In this document: piece by piece, positions 37,441-50,800 of the stretch | How positions within the stretch are numbered: position 1 is the stretch's first letter | Layout of the letters: each line of letters starts with the position of its first letter | NCBI GenBank assembly: GCA_021442155.1 | Contig: CM038214.1 | Location: 27,342,450 to 27,406,449, forward strand | Length of the DNA stretch: 64,000 nt | DNA from: Cymbidium sinense | Taxonomy: Eukaryota; Streptophyta; Magnoliopsida; Asparagales; Orchidaceae | Direction: 5' to 3' | Notes under the pieces: generated by a model | The model's input: the letters and a program-made list of their open reading frames with translations, nothing else | The model's database searches: none | Told to the model about the DNA's origin: nothing | Translations under genes and position numbers: made by a program

Positions 37441-38570
37441 AAGATCCTGAGTTGAGTTAAAATTTTAGGGGGTGTCATTTCTAATATTGCCTTGATCTTC
37501 TCCAGATTGATTTTAATTCTCTTATGTCAGACAACAAACTTAAGAAATTTCCCTAAAGCTACTCTGAATGCACACTTCACGGGGTTCATTTTGAGATTAA
37601 ATTATCTTAACTAATCAAAAACTACTCTCAAGTCAAATAGATGGTTTTCCTTTTCTCAACTTTTGACCATGAGATCATCGACATAACACTCGACTTGATG
37701 ATGAATGAGTTCATTGAAGATTCAATTCATAGCCCACTGATATGTGGCACTGACATTTTTATGGCTGAAAGGCATGACCTTATAGTAATAGATTCTGATC
37801 AGAGTTCTAAAAGCAATGTTTTTATCATCTTTAGGGTCCAATTCTATTTAGTTATATCCAGATGAGTCATCCATGAAAGAGAAGACTGCATGAGATGAGG
37901 AAATGTCCACCATTAGCTTCATGATTGGTAGTAGAAATTCATCTTTCAAGCATGCCTTATTTAAATCCCTAACATCGATGCATATAAGAATTTAGCCAAT
38001 CTTTTTCTTCACTGGGATGATGCTGGCTAACCAGGTTGGGTATTTTTCTTTTCAGATGAAGCCAGCATCGATCAATTTCTTGACTTCAAAAATGAGCTAT
38101 TATTCTATGTCTAATTGCATGCATCTAGGAGCTTGCTTGATAGGGTTAGCAATAGGCTCTATTACTAGTTTATGGACCGCTATGTCAGGAGTCAATGCAG
38201 GAACCTCTTTATAATTCCATGCAAAGTAGTCCTTAAACTCTGTCAATAGCCTAACTAAGTCATTGGTTTCAATTTTATTCAATAAAGAACTGATGTATGT
38301 TAGGCGTGGATCTTCTTCAGTTCCTGAGTTGATTTCCTTGAGCTCGTTAATGGTTGACTTGATCTCATCTTCAAACTTTGGTGGTGCATCTTTGACTTCA
38401 AAATCATCTAGATCATCTGAAGTTTCTAAGCACAACTTCACATATGAGTTAATGTGATTTGAAAAGAACCTATCAAATTCCAAATGATCGGTGATGACTA
38501 TGTAGTAATCATCATCCTTGAACCCACTGTACCAAATCCTAGTCTTGGTCTTGATTGAGTGCTTTTGCAT
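37441..38570 (-). pseudogene. gypsy reverse transcriptase, broken
   Basis: From 38570 down, 156 codons are open: ITDHLEFDRFF, LTEFKDYFAWNYKEVPALTP and KQAPRCMQLDIE, the approach to the gypsy RT. Stops then follow, but YPTWLASIIPVKKKIG, VRDLNKACLKDEFLLPIMKL and AVFSFMDDSSGYN remain readable in the expected order. The active-site motif is CYVDDLMVKS near 37685-37655, then NPVKCAFRVALGKFLKF near 37580-37530. YVDD followed by LMVKS or similar is characteristic of the Tat-type clade. The copy is inactive. Confidence 0.9.
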
Positions 38571-39020
38571 TTATTCTTCCATATTCTTTTGGAGTAGTCT
38601 GACTTGTGCTTTGATGAAGTATGTGGGATTAACCCATTCTTTGCTAAATTATGAACACAAGGCAAATACAAATCAAAAGGTAATTCTATTAAATCTTTAT
38701 ATGAATCATCCTTAAGTTCTACATCAACTTCTTGACTTGAGGATGATGCTCTCAGAAAGACCCTCTAAGTCTTCACACCTATCGATGACTTAGGGGCTTC
38801 CTTAACTACCAAACCCTCAACTTTTTGAAAGGAAAGTGGACTAGAGCTAAAGTTCCCAACTGATGCCTAATTATTTTACACATAGACTTGGATACACTTA
38901 TGCTTTGCTTTGGAGCCTGATCTTCATCACTATCTGGCTCAAGTGTCACCTCCAAGGGAATATGTGTTGGTTTTCTTTTTCTCTCTGAATGGAATAGAGA
39001 AAAGAAATGACACCACATAG
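38571..39020 (-). pseudogene. Possible gypsy pol sequence upstream of RT
   Basis: A minus-strand frame at 39018-38806 reads IPLEVTLEPDSDEDQAPK, then a lysine-rich stretch, and points into the RT region. I do not recognise a domain. Its position directly upstream of RT and its shared strand suggest the protease-RT spacer of the same element. The protease itself is not here but about 6 kb away at 44650-44880. Confidence 0.4.
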
Positions 39021-40404
39021 AGTGTAGGAATATTTTATTTAGATGATTAAATATAACATTAAGGAATACACATATTATCTCGAAAGATAAACATGCTTTC
39101 CTCTAATGGATTCAATCATTTCAATAAAAGACTCCTAAGGCTAATGGGTCTTTCATGTACTAAAGTATTTTCCCATGAACTACATAGAAAAGTAGAACAG
39201 GGTCAATTTTATCCTGGATCACGGTTCCTATAAAGGCAAATTTAGTTAATTACATCTTAGGAAGGGTATCTTCCAAAGAATACTCTTGATTAAAGAAATA
39301 AGTGGTTATTCCTAAAGACTACTAAGGTAGCTTTCAAAGAATTGATTTTTGGAAATTCAATCGGGAGAGGTCCAAAATGGAGAGAGTTATTTTTAAGAGT
39401 CAAATGGAAAAGAGTAGGAAATACCTATTAATACTGGGATGCCCAATAGACATTTCATCTATCTTATGATTGGGTTTCAAATTTGGGATTTAATTTTAGA
39501 TTTCAAGTTATCATTTTCTTAGAAATCTAGGACTTAGATTCTAACAGCACAAGACTGCAGAAATGCCTAGGGTTGAAGACTTATTCCTAAAAGGATGCTT
39601 CAGAACCTAGTCTACAGGTGCTTCTAACACATGTCAGATGCTTGACTTAGTTCTATTCTTGGTAATCATTGGTCGTTCCCTTCACTTGAAGGAACTAACC
39701 TATCTCTGACTCTTCTGGACTTACAACCTGCCTGGAGAAGGCTGCCAGCTAACACCACCTAATCGTATTTTAAAATCATGAGGCTAAGTCATATGAATGC
39801 AAGATGGCTGGGTTGTTGCAGTTTTAGGAAAGAAATCTATGAACCTAGACTTACTCCCTAATCCCTAAGATCATGTAGGGTATGAAGATGCATATAATTA
39901 ATGCACATTTTTTAGATTATAATAATTTTTGACTCAGGATTCATTTAGGCAATAAGGATACAATTTATGCCTAATGCAATTAGAAAAGATCATGGGCCAA
40001 ATCAAAATAAAAGAAGGTGTACTTCCATCATAGGCTCTCAAAGGTAGGTAAAGATGGAATTCCTTCATTAATCAAGAGTGAAACAATATGATTGTGCATG
40101 ACATCCAGCTAAGGGGTTGCTACATATTTTATCTTATTTTAATACCTAGGCTTTTATGTGAATATTATGAGTTGTATTTATTTTTATGTTTTAGTTGATT
40201 TAATTGGGTAGAAAATTTAATTTATCCTATGAGCCTACGTAGGCATACATCACAGCAAACAAACATAAAGAAGCCTAAGAAAAGCATGATGTTTCTATTG
40301 CCACCCAAAATAAATCAAGCCAAATCAAATTATATAAGAATGAATTGCTACACACCGAAGAAAAAAAGGGCAGTTCCTTATACAACCCACCTAGAACTAC
40401 AAGT

Positions 40405-40513
40405 TTAGATCTATGGGTCTTCTTTCGGAAAGTCTCCTTCGGACATCCATTGGGCTCCACAGGGACCACCGCACCATCTCGGTCACCGCTAATCCTAGAC
40501 CCCATAGATCTAA
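40405..40513. repeat. Inverted repeat, about 16-bp arms
   Basis: TTAGATCTATGGGTCT at 40405-40420 is mirrored by AGACCCCATAGATCTAA at 40497-40513, with one extra C. The arms could pair around a loop of about 76 bases, and the loop is unusually GC-rich for its surroundings. Function unknown. Confidence 0.75.
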
Positions 40514-42649
40514 CCTAATTCTAAGCTTAAATTTACATTTAAAATTCAAAGAAAATCCTAAACCCTGCAAAACAGATGTTAGGAAATACACACGACACCA
40601 AGTTTATATTTTATAAACATATGGGCTTAGCATTAGTTGCTGCCCACGTCTATGGACTATGTTAAAGGATTTTAGCTGCAAAGCAAACATCAATTTTATG
40701 ATTTATTTATTACAGTGATCCCTTTAACACAGTCTCCTGAAGAAAACAGTGTCAAATCTAGAAAGAATGCCCTACCATCTAGTCTAACGAATAAACAAGC
40801 CTAGGCATCCAATCTAAAATAATACACCACACAGACATGTGAAGCACATCACAACATATCACAAGAGATTAAAAGAAAATAACAGAATGATCTAACCTAG
40901 ATCTAGGGTCCGTGACCTAAATAATATAGTGTGTGTAATAGTGGGGTTTGTCTGGTGAGTCTTTTCTAGGCCTTTAAGTTTAAGTTTTGATGTTTGAAAA
41001 TTTAATTAGTTTAAATTTTACCATAGGTTGGTTTCAATTCAAATGGTTTAGTGATTTAAATTTTCATTTTTATGTTTATGTTATTTAGTTAAAGTTAAAG
41101 TTGTATAGGTTTTCAAGAATGAAGAATGGAATGATTCCATTTTTTTGGATGGAGCTCTTTCCATTCAACATCCCAAATCTAATGAAGTTTCCAAAGGCTA
41201 ATTAAAACTTCCAAGTATTTTAATTAATCCCTTTGATTTCACCATGTTTGATTCTTGATTTATGTTATTTCATTTGTTTGAATTAATTTTAATTTATTTG
41301 ATTTATTTAATTTTAAATTAATTTATATGGATTTCATTTGATTTGGATTATGTTACTTTAAAGAGTTTAATTTTTGTTTGATTTCATTCAATTTAACTTA
41401 AGATATTAAATTATGAATTTGTAAGCTTAAGTTTTAAGTCCATTAATATGAATTAATGTCTTAGGTTTGTTCATAGATTATTCTTAACCTAAAGTATTTA
41501 GGTTAATTACTTGATCTGATTTAATTAATCAAGGTTTTAAGTTCATTATTTAAATTCATTAAGGATGAATGGTTTTGTTAAATTTAACTTAAGTTGTTTA
41601 ATTATGTTTGAATTTTATTAAGTATTGATTTTCTTATAATTTTGATATCAGATTAAATTCTCTGACTTAGAAAGTTTTAATGAATTACCCTAAGTTTTTC
41701 TGATGTTTATTTCATATTGGTTCAATTTATTTGTTGATTTAATGAATTAATGATTATTCTTAATTATTATTTAGTTCATATTGACCTAGAGATTTGGAAA
41801 TTCAAGAATTCCAAATTTATAGACCAATTTGGTTTCAGATAATTATGACAAGTGGGGCTTTATGCTAATTTTATGTTCCTAAAGTTTCAATTTAATTAGA
41901 TATGTAATTAGGGTGTAATTAAGGTTTTAATTATTTCATTAAAACCTAAATTAAGATTAATTTATTAAGATTAATTGAGAGATTTTATTTTTTACATATT
42001 ATACACTGAAATACCTTTCCAATGAGGGTTTATTTATAATTTTAGGTTAACTGGTTGATTTATTATGATTTAATTAAGTTCAAGTGATTTAATTGAATTA
42101 GTTAATTCTTTTAATTATCAAATTAAGTTAATTAAGTTCATATTAGGTTTATATTAGTTTAATTAAGTTCAATTATTATTCGATGTTCTTTATTTTGATT
42201 TAAGATTATTAAATTAAAATTTTATAATTAGTTTATTAAAGAGTAATTAATTTATTTAATTTAAGGGTTAACTTACATAAAATTTTGATTTCATTTTATT
42301 TCAGAGAATTAAATCACAAAAATTTACCTATGGTATGTTTTAATCTTAATTTCATTTTCCCAAAGTTTCAAATTAATTGGATTATTAATTTAAGAGTAAT
42401 TAAAGTTTAATGTTTTTCAATTAAACCTAAATTAAGGAAAACTCATCTAATAAATTTGGGTATTTTAATTTCTATAGATTCCTCTCATCCAGACGAATCC
42501 ATAGAGCTTTTATTTATATTTTTTTGATTTTTATTTGATTTGTTATGATTTTTTGAAGTTTTTGAATTTTTTAAATTCCTTAAATCGTTGCTTAATGGTT
42601 TTTAATGGTTTTTTTAGTTATGGTCCCACGCATTTTAACTAAAATGAGC

Positions 42650-42890
42650 GGGATTAGATCTGGATGCGATCAAAGATCGGTGATCGATCCATGATACGCG
42701 GATTAAACGCGAATCACACGCTGTGATTCGCGGACGATCCGAGACCGTCCGATCACAAATCGGTCGGCGGTCATCATTCCGCATTTCATGAAGGGATTTA
42801 ATCAAATTACCTAGATCTGGACCATCTATTTCTTTTAAAGAATCGGACGGTCCAATTGCTCTCATCTCTCGACAGGACCGCCCAACTTGT
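42650..42890. promoter_or_regulatory. CpG-rich patch with palindromes in LTR-like block
   Basis: A GC- and CpG-dense island in very AT-rich DNA. It contains a perfect hairpin, CGCGAATCACA (42708-42718), three bases, TGTGATTCGCG (42722-42732). Repeated GGACGGTCC/GACCGTCC and GATCGATC-like palindromes also occur. In an LTR this would be a plausible transcription-control or methylation region. That role is inference. Confidence 0.5.
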
Positions 42891-44389
42891 TTTATTAATA
42901 ACTTTTGATATACTTAACCAAATTGGATGACTTAAAGTGCTACATGATCATTGAAAAATCCTCTTTCCATCCATAAGGCTTGATCTCAACAAAGAACACA
43001 CCTTGTAGGGATACAACCATGGCCGAAAGCTTTGAAGGAAAAGGGGGGGTTAAAAATGGCGTACCTTGATTTAGGGGATCTCAAAGGCTGGAATCAATTG
43101 AAGTAGCTTCTATTCTTCAAAATAAAGGCTATCATCAAAGGAATTGAGAGAATTCCTTGTGATTTGATCGAGCCAAGCTTTGGATCCAAATTTCGATTTT
43201 GATGTATTCAATGGTTGAGAGCACTTGGAGGGTGGGGGAAAGTTTGTTTGGCTTCGGGTTTTGGTATCTGATGGTGTATGAGAGCTTTTTTTTTTGAGAG
43301 AGAGTGTGTATGTGCTTGTTTTCTCGTGGCGAAAACCTCTTAAGCTCTTTTTTTTTAAGCCCCCTTACCTGCTCTAGTTGAAAAACCAGCCACCTCTAAA
43401 GTGATGGCTTTTTTGTCTTGGGGTAGGTGATGTGGGATGAGGATAAAAGGATTTTTTTATTTTTTTTCTCTTTATCCCCTTTTTTTAATTTTTTTTATTT
43501 TGTTATTTGATTTATTAATTAAAGAGATTAATTAACTTATTAATGTTGTTTAAGATGATTAATCTCTTATGCACATTCATTGGTTAAGATGGTTTTGAAT
43601 TTTCATGCTTTTATGTTTTGTTTAACTCACTTAACCCAAATCGGGTTAAGTTGAGTCAAGCTTATTTTCTTAAGGGTCAAATGACCCATTTGACCTAACC
43701 ACACCCAATAGGGAGTTAGGTTATGTCCTAGTATCATTCCCATATCGTTTTGGACAATTAGTTTGATGTTATTTTGATTTTTCTTTAATTTGAGTTCAAT
43801 GTGGCTTATTTTGTTTTAAGAAATCTAATTTACTTAATCTAAGCCTTAGAGAACTCAAATTTATTTGTTATTATGATTAAAACTATTTATTTAATTTTTA
43901 GAAATATTTTTGGTGATTTTATTTAGTCAAATTTTAGTGGGTTGACTTCTTGACCAAGTGGGCCCACTTAAGTCAATTCTAGGTTAACTAAGGTTGACTT
44001 CAGGTTTGACTTTTAATCATTTTGGATTGATGATTATTGATTATTAAGTTGATTAGTTTATTTTGAATTTGGATGCTTGAGTTGATCCTACCTAAGATGA
44101 ATAGGTTAGATCCAACCCAAGGTGAATTCTCTAGGTCACTAGGCATAGTGTCCTAAGCATGCTAAATTAACCTCATCCAAAAATGAGGTCAACAATATGC
44201 TACTGAGAAGAGCTAGCTGGTGTGCTAACCATATAAGACTCATCCTATAAACTAGATTCTAAGTCTATATGGATAGCACGTGTACTCCTGGTAGCTGATA
44301 CATATCTTCTATTGGGTGGCCAATAAAGTGGTTTTCCACCCTTGGGACTGTCTCTAAACTAGCCTCTTCCTCTGCCTAGTGGAGGTCAG

Positions 44390-44880
44390 GTCGTCCTACC
44401 CATATGTTCGAATGGAGTAATAACTGTGGGAGGAATCGATTGTTAGGCTCCACTTCCTCCTCCATGTCTATTTTCGTTCCTTTTATTTTTTTTTCATTTT
44501 CTCTCTTCTTTTCTTTTTGTTTTTTTCTTTCTAATTCTTTTTCTTTTATTTTAAACTTTGACCAAGTTCACAAGAATAGACTTGTTGATTTTGATGGAGG
44601 TAGTAATTCGCATCCTCATATATGCGACCTCATGAACTATAAATGGCTAGAGATCTCCTTTGACATTGTAGACGATCCCACCTCTCACGAACTTCATACA
44701 CTGATATAGAAAGGATGGAACTATGTTGCTCTCATGTATCCATGGTCTCCCAAGCAAAGCGTTGAAAGATGTATCTAAATTTATAATGTGAAACTTTCCT
44801 TCGGTCTTCCAATCATCTATCTCTAAGGGCAACACTATGGATCCTGAGTCCTGTACACTTTGTAGATTCAATCTTCCCAT
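44390..44880 (-). pseudogene. gypsy aspartic protease fragment
   Basis: Minus frame 44880-44647 reads GSIVLPLEIDDWKTEGKFHI, LDTSFNALLGRPWIHESN and SFLYQCMKFVRGG. The ALLGRPWIHE end with the following QC(M/L)KF(V/I)RGG is the conserved C-terminal part of the plant gypsy retropepsin. The catalytic DSG half is not seen, because the sequence changes character at about 44881. Below 44647 the frame is lost after NVKGDL. It most likely belongs to the RT at 38.5 kb, with the block between inserted later, but it could come from a second related element. Confidence 0.8.
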
Positions 44881-47800
44881 CTTAGACTTAGGAGTCTTCT
44901 AAACACTAAGACTTCCCTAGTCATAAGACACTTCTAACAAATAGGTAAACACTTAACCTAAGCATAAAGACTTAGAATGGTTAACCATAGGATTAGGTTA
45001 TGCCTTAGGGATTAAGATGATCCACCTACTCTACAACCCAAATGCAATCTAAGTTCACCTTCTCAAATCAAATCTCAAGTTCAATTCAAACATCAAATTC
45101 AAATCCAAACCCAAACCAAAATTCCAAAACCAAATGATTGAAGCCCATGATCAAATCCAAACTTGAAACCCTTCCTAAGCAATATGACCTATCCCATGGA
45201 CTTAGACAAATCTTAATCCAAATCAATCCAAAATAAATAGATTTTCTCATAATCAATTTATATATTCAATCATCTTCCTGAATATAAATCAGATCAACAT
45301 TCAAATGACCAAAACTAAATCAAACTAAATCAAATTAAATCAAAACCCTTCCTAAGCCATATGTCCTATCCCATGGACTTAGCCAAATCTTAATCCAAAT
45401 CAAGTCAAACTCAAATGATTTTCTCACAAATCAATCATATTTTCAATCATCTTCACAAATTTAAATGAAATATACATTTAAATCATCAAAACTAAATCAA
45501 ACCAAATCAAAATCAAACTAAGCCACATGATCCAACTCCATGGACTTAGCAAATTCCTTCATTCCAAAACCCAAATTCAATTGATTTTCTCATGAATCAA
45601 TCATACATTCAATTATATTCACAAATATAAATGAAATCTACAATCATCAAGCCAAAAAAATCAACCAAGTCAAACCAACTTAAACCTTTTGACTTGAAAT
45701 GTTCAAAGGATCCAAAACCCATTTGAACCCAAGTCAATTTCAATTGAATTTCAACTAAATCAATCTCAACTAAAACAAACTCAACCTAAAATAAAGCCAA
45801 CTAAATCCAATTGGTCCACTTGACCCAAAGTGGCCAATTTGACCTATTTGAGCCAAGTTCTGACTCTACCCAAGTTGGATTGAACCAAGCCCATCAAAAT
45901 CTTCCATCATGATTGTTGATCACTCTAAGTTCATCAATTATCATAAATTGGGTCAAACCAAGTCAACTTGGTCATTTGATCAAATCAACCCTTTAACCCA
46001 TATGAACCCAAACTATCTAGATTGGAACTTATGCCAAATCCCTTGAAACCAATGATTCATATCAAATCAAAATCAATATTTGTATATGACTTGGCCTTCA
46101 ATTGAGTCAAACCAAACCCAATTGACCCTATTGATCCAAGTTAACCCAAATTGACCTAATAGATCAAATTGTGCCAAATCAAAATATAAACCAAATTGAT
46201 TGTAACCAATGGTTCAAGTTCATTCAAAATTGATTGTTTAACTTGACCAAAGCCATGATTGGACCCAATTGAACCTAATTGAAGTACTTAGCCCAAATTG
46301 ACCTAAAGGATCAAGTTGCCTAAATCAAAACCAAATCCAAATTAATTAAAACCAAAGCCTATAATCATCTTCAATTGGTCAACTAAACCCAAACCAATGC
46401 CCAACCCAAGCCAATTTGGCCAATGTGGTCAAATGGTTCAGCTTAACCCATTTGACTCAAAATGAATTCAAATGAGCCAAAATCAAATCTAAGACAAACT
46501 AAGCCAAACCAATTGAACCAAAATATCCCAAATGATCATATGAACTTGACCAACTCTTGGTTTGACCCAATTTGACCAATTGGTCAACTTGACCCAACCT
46601 AATTGACAGTCAAATTGAGCCAAACTAACCAAATCAACTCTAATGACTTGAAATTTGGGGTAACCCACTTTTGGCTCATTTCAATCTGCAAATCAAATCC
46701 AATGCCAAATGATCATTCTACCCTTGGGTCAAGCATCACATGAGACAAATCACCCATGTAAGTGGTCATTTCCATTCATTTTGGTGTACTCTCTCAATGG
46801 TCCACCTAGGCACCGACCTTTGCCCAAATGACCCAAGGGGTTTTTTTGGCCATGACCCATGGGAGGTGAAATCACCTCCCTCCCCATTCAGCATTTGAAA
46901 CCCATAGACACCCATGATTCCTCCTTGGCACCCCCACCTTCAACCAACCATGTTGAGCCAACTCACATCTTCCCTGCCACCCATAACTCGCTAAGATGGC
47001 CGTACTTCCACTAGAAGCCAAACCCGATCCCACCATTCAATCAAGAGGAAGGGGGGTATACACCCCCTTGTTTCCACTTAAACACACACATAAAAATCAT
47101 TCTTCAGAGCCCTAGCTACCCAAGACGACTAGCTAGGGCCATTCCCTAAGCTCCTAAGCTTGTTCATCGATTTTAAAATGCCATTTCTGTCCATCTCGAA
47201 ATAGGACACTCCCATTTCTGACCTAACTTCCCCATTTCTTCATCAAGCTCAAATTAACTTTGTACGCACCTTCTCTAGGCCTCATCAAGCAAGAATGAAT
47301 CATCTCCCAAGATTTTTGAGCATTGGAGGTGGGACTTTGATCAAAGCTGAGCTCCAAATCATCGGTTGTGGCCTTCGGTGAACATCAAGGGTGATCCAAT
47401 TATTACTAGTCAAAGCTTCATCTCCATTGATGAAGCTTCCTTCATTCACTAGTCTTAAGCTCGGTGAGGTATGCTTCAAATCCTTAGTCAAAATGGGTTG
47501 GAGCTTTTGAAGAAAACTTGCATCTCGTGTAATCTTGACCATTGGATCTCCTTCGATCGATGTCATGAAGGTGTGGGATCCTTTTGGAGTTGATCCGAGC
47601 TCAGGTAAGCTTGGATCAAGTGAGCAATGGTGGACAGACTCCATTCTCCCTCACTCATGTGATGTTAAATCACGCACCATTCATTCCACGTGATCTGAAC
47701 AGACTGTTGTGATTAGATCCACTAGATCGATCTGATTTAAGCCTATTAAGCTTTGTATTAATCATAGCCATCTAATTTTAGATTAGGTGGTGGATGAAAA

Positions 47801-50800
47801 AGCACATCCGTCGCCCACGTAGGCATTGAGTCGAAAAAATTTTACGTATCCAATCCCACGATGCCATGTGGAAAGCATGCCGCATCAACGCGCCACATGG
47901 CGCCAATAGGATTAGGCTTAATTAATCATTTTTAATGGCTGAAACTTCTAAAAATCATAAAAAAACATAGAGAAATAAAAAAAACTCAAATAAATTCTCA
48001 TTTTAAAGTTATTTTAAAGAAGAATTAATTAAAATGATCTTAACTAATTTTATAATAATTAAGATTGAATTACAAAATTAATTAGCTTAATTACTCTTTA
48101 ATTACTTGAGCAATTAATCCAAAATTTTATGGGTTAATTTAATGGGATGACCTCTGCCTCCCATCATTTTATTGGGATTTTAATTAAGAAAATTTACTAA
48201 TTAAACCTTAACTACTCTTTTAAGTTAATTAATTATTAATTTATTACATGAATAATAATAAATTAGTTAATTAAGTTTATTAATCATTTTTCAACAGTAA
48301 GTGAACTAAGCAATAGGGTTGGGACCCCTTTCATTAAGATCATTTTGCCCTTTTTTAAATGAAATTAATTAAGATTTAACTAATTAATTAAATCACTTAA
48401 TCAAATTAAAATCATATTCACATCATACCTTAATTAATTAAATCATGGGGTAGATCTTTAGGTGTTTAAAAACATAAAAGAGTTTAATGAAATTATGGTT
48501 AGTACACATCTGTGGAAAATAATAAAAGTAATTAATTAAATCCCTTAATGTAATTATCTATTAATCATGAGCCAATTACATTAGGCCCCTTTTACTTTCT
48601 AGGATCATTGCAAGTTTATTTTCCATGCATATCATGTTGGCTCATAATTATTTAGTTAATTACTTTAAGGTGGCATAGGTAAGGGTAATTAATTCATCTA
48701 ATTAAGGGTTCAACCTAATTAACCCATAAAATCAACTTAATTACATTTTCTTAAATTAAATCAAATCAGTAATGTGGGAATGTGTTTAAAACAACAAGTG
48801 ATGATTTCTCTTCTATTCTTTGAATCAAATCAAATTCAAAGCTTAATTAATAAACAAGCTTTGATTTTCTTTAAATAATCTTATTTGTTTTGATTATCCT
48901 TAAGAACTGGTTTGGTTGAATGAATCTCATGCTTATATTTGATTGTCCTCTTTCCAATCATGTTAAATTTGGTATGTCATTTGAATTCATGCATCCATCT
49001 TTTCTTAATCAAGTAAAATAAAATGGATTTCCTTTATGTAAGCTTGCATGTGTTGATTTAATTTAATATATATATGCATTATTATTAAATCCAAATGTAT
49101 TTTTGCTTATAAATGAATAGTAATATGTGTTATGATGCTAGTTATAAATACATAAGAAATGCATGTCCTTATAGCTTAAGTGTATGAATGTTGAGTTCTC
49201 TTTCCTCTATTCAAGTGTTGATTTATATAAGATTGAATGGTAATGGGTATATAGTCTGAACATCCTGAGAACATGAGGCTTTAGCTAGTCCCAAGGAGGT
49301 CATTATTACTTAACCTCACTGGTTTAACAATGGCACGTACCCATTTGATTTTATTCTTATGTATTTCAACATTATAATTTGGATAGAGCTTTAATTCACA
49401 TATATAAATGATTCAATCAAAAAATATATATATACAATCTTTGCATGGTTTTATTTCCATCATTTATGTATACATCCATGTGTGTCCAAGAAACGCAAGT
49501 ATATAGTCTGGACATCCCGGATTAAGAGGCTATAGTTAGCCCCAAAGAGGTCATTTGATTACCTCACTTCCCTAGTTTAATAATGACACGTACTTACCTA
49601 TGTTATTGTACATGTATATGTATATGTGATAAGTGAATGAAAATCCCATTTTACGTTAAAATTGCATTCATTCATAATTAACTAAGTGGTTGAATTAATT
49701 AGCCATATGATTTGGAGCTTACTTCCTATGTTCATGAATAGGAATTTGCATATGTTTGAATGCAAATAGGTATATAGTTTGGACATCCTGGGAATACGAG
49801 GCTTTAGCTAGCTCCAAGGAGGTCATTTGATTACCTCACTTCCCTAGTTTAACAAGTACACATGCCTATTTAATATCATTCTTATGTATTTTTTGTATAA
49901 GAATTTGGATGAAGTCTTAAATTAATATGTTTAAATAATTCAATCAAATAAAATATAAATTATAAACATACACATGTATTCATCATTTTAGTGAGTTAAA
50001 ATATGTTGCATGTATATACACTTAGATTAAATCATATGCATGTTACATGTGATGGAAGGAATGATTTAATATATGTCTTGTGGTAGTAATATAATTAAAT
50101 TAATCTTAAGATGCCTTTTCATTTTGAATATGATTATTTAAGTGAACCTAAACTTAGGATTAATTAAATCATTTAATAAGCCATTCACTAAAGAGAACTA
50201 AATCAAATTAATATACTTTAGAAAGTGACTTAAGATAGAGATGAAAGAGGGAAATCCTCTTTTCCTCTTTTTATAACACTTAGTTGTTAAGTGTAATCAA
50301 ATGAAATAATAGAAAACATAAATTAAAATTCTTAAATCAATTAAACTACTTCAAGTGAAATCAACCTTTCATGTTAAATTGAATCCTTCTATGCTTAGAA
50401 AATATAGCACTAATGCCTAACAAGACTTACCACACAAGACTTAATACACACATTAAAATTAAGTCACCACTTATAGCTCTAAGTTAGGATGGTGTATGAT
50501 GTGATGTATTATTTTAGATTGGATGTTAGAGTGCATGCTTCGTAGACTGGATGATAGGCCAATATTAGCCTAATCATGTTTTCTATATGGGATTATGCTT
50601 AAGGGATGTTAAAAATTAATGTAAATGCTCTTTTTGAAGGTTTCTTAAATCCTTAAGTATCCAAGTTAGACAGTGGAGCTTAGTTACCATGTGTAGGGTG
50701 CTAAGTCCAAATTATAAATACAACTTGGGATTATATGTATATTTAGCTAACCTCTATTTTGCAGGTGTAGTTAGATTTACTTTTCTCGCATAAATATAAT

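Larger units (their letters stand above)
39021..44389 (-). mobile_element. Long LTR-like non-coding block (minus orientation) inside gypsy element
   Basis: About 5.4 kb with no supported coding sequence, lying between the protease fragment and RT of the gypsy element. Read on minus it runs from a GGTCAA/TTGACC-rich part (43.6-44.1 kb), to a pyrimidine/purine-rich part (43.0-43.5 kb), to a CpG-rich palindromic patch (42.65-42.87 kb), to an AATTAA-rich part (41.0-42.6 kb), and then a distinctive block at 40220-40095. The same order recurs on plus at 44881-51755. The shared block, read on minus, has TTTTCTACCCAATTAA, AACTCATAATATTCA and TAGCAACCCCTTAGCTGGAT. I infer an LTR plus leader of a related element, probably nested. 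Ends are not resolved. Confidence 0.5.

Noticed and set aside
47300..47644. 114-codon minus-strand frame (and 50862-51131, 42635-42865)
   Set aside because: They lie in LTR-like non-coding blocks. No domain is recognised, and the equivalent region of the other block has no matching protein.
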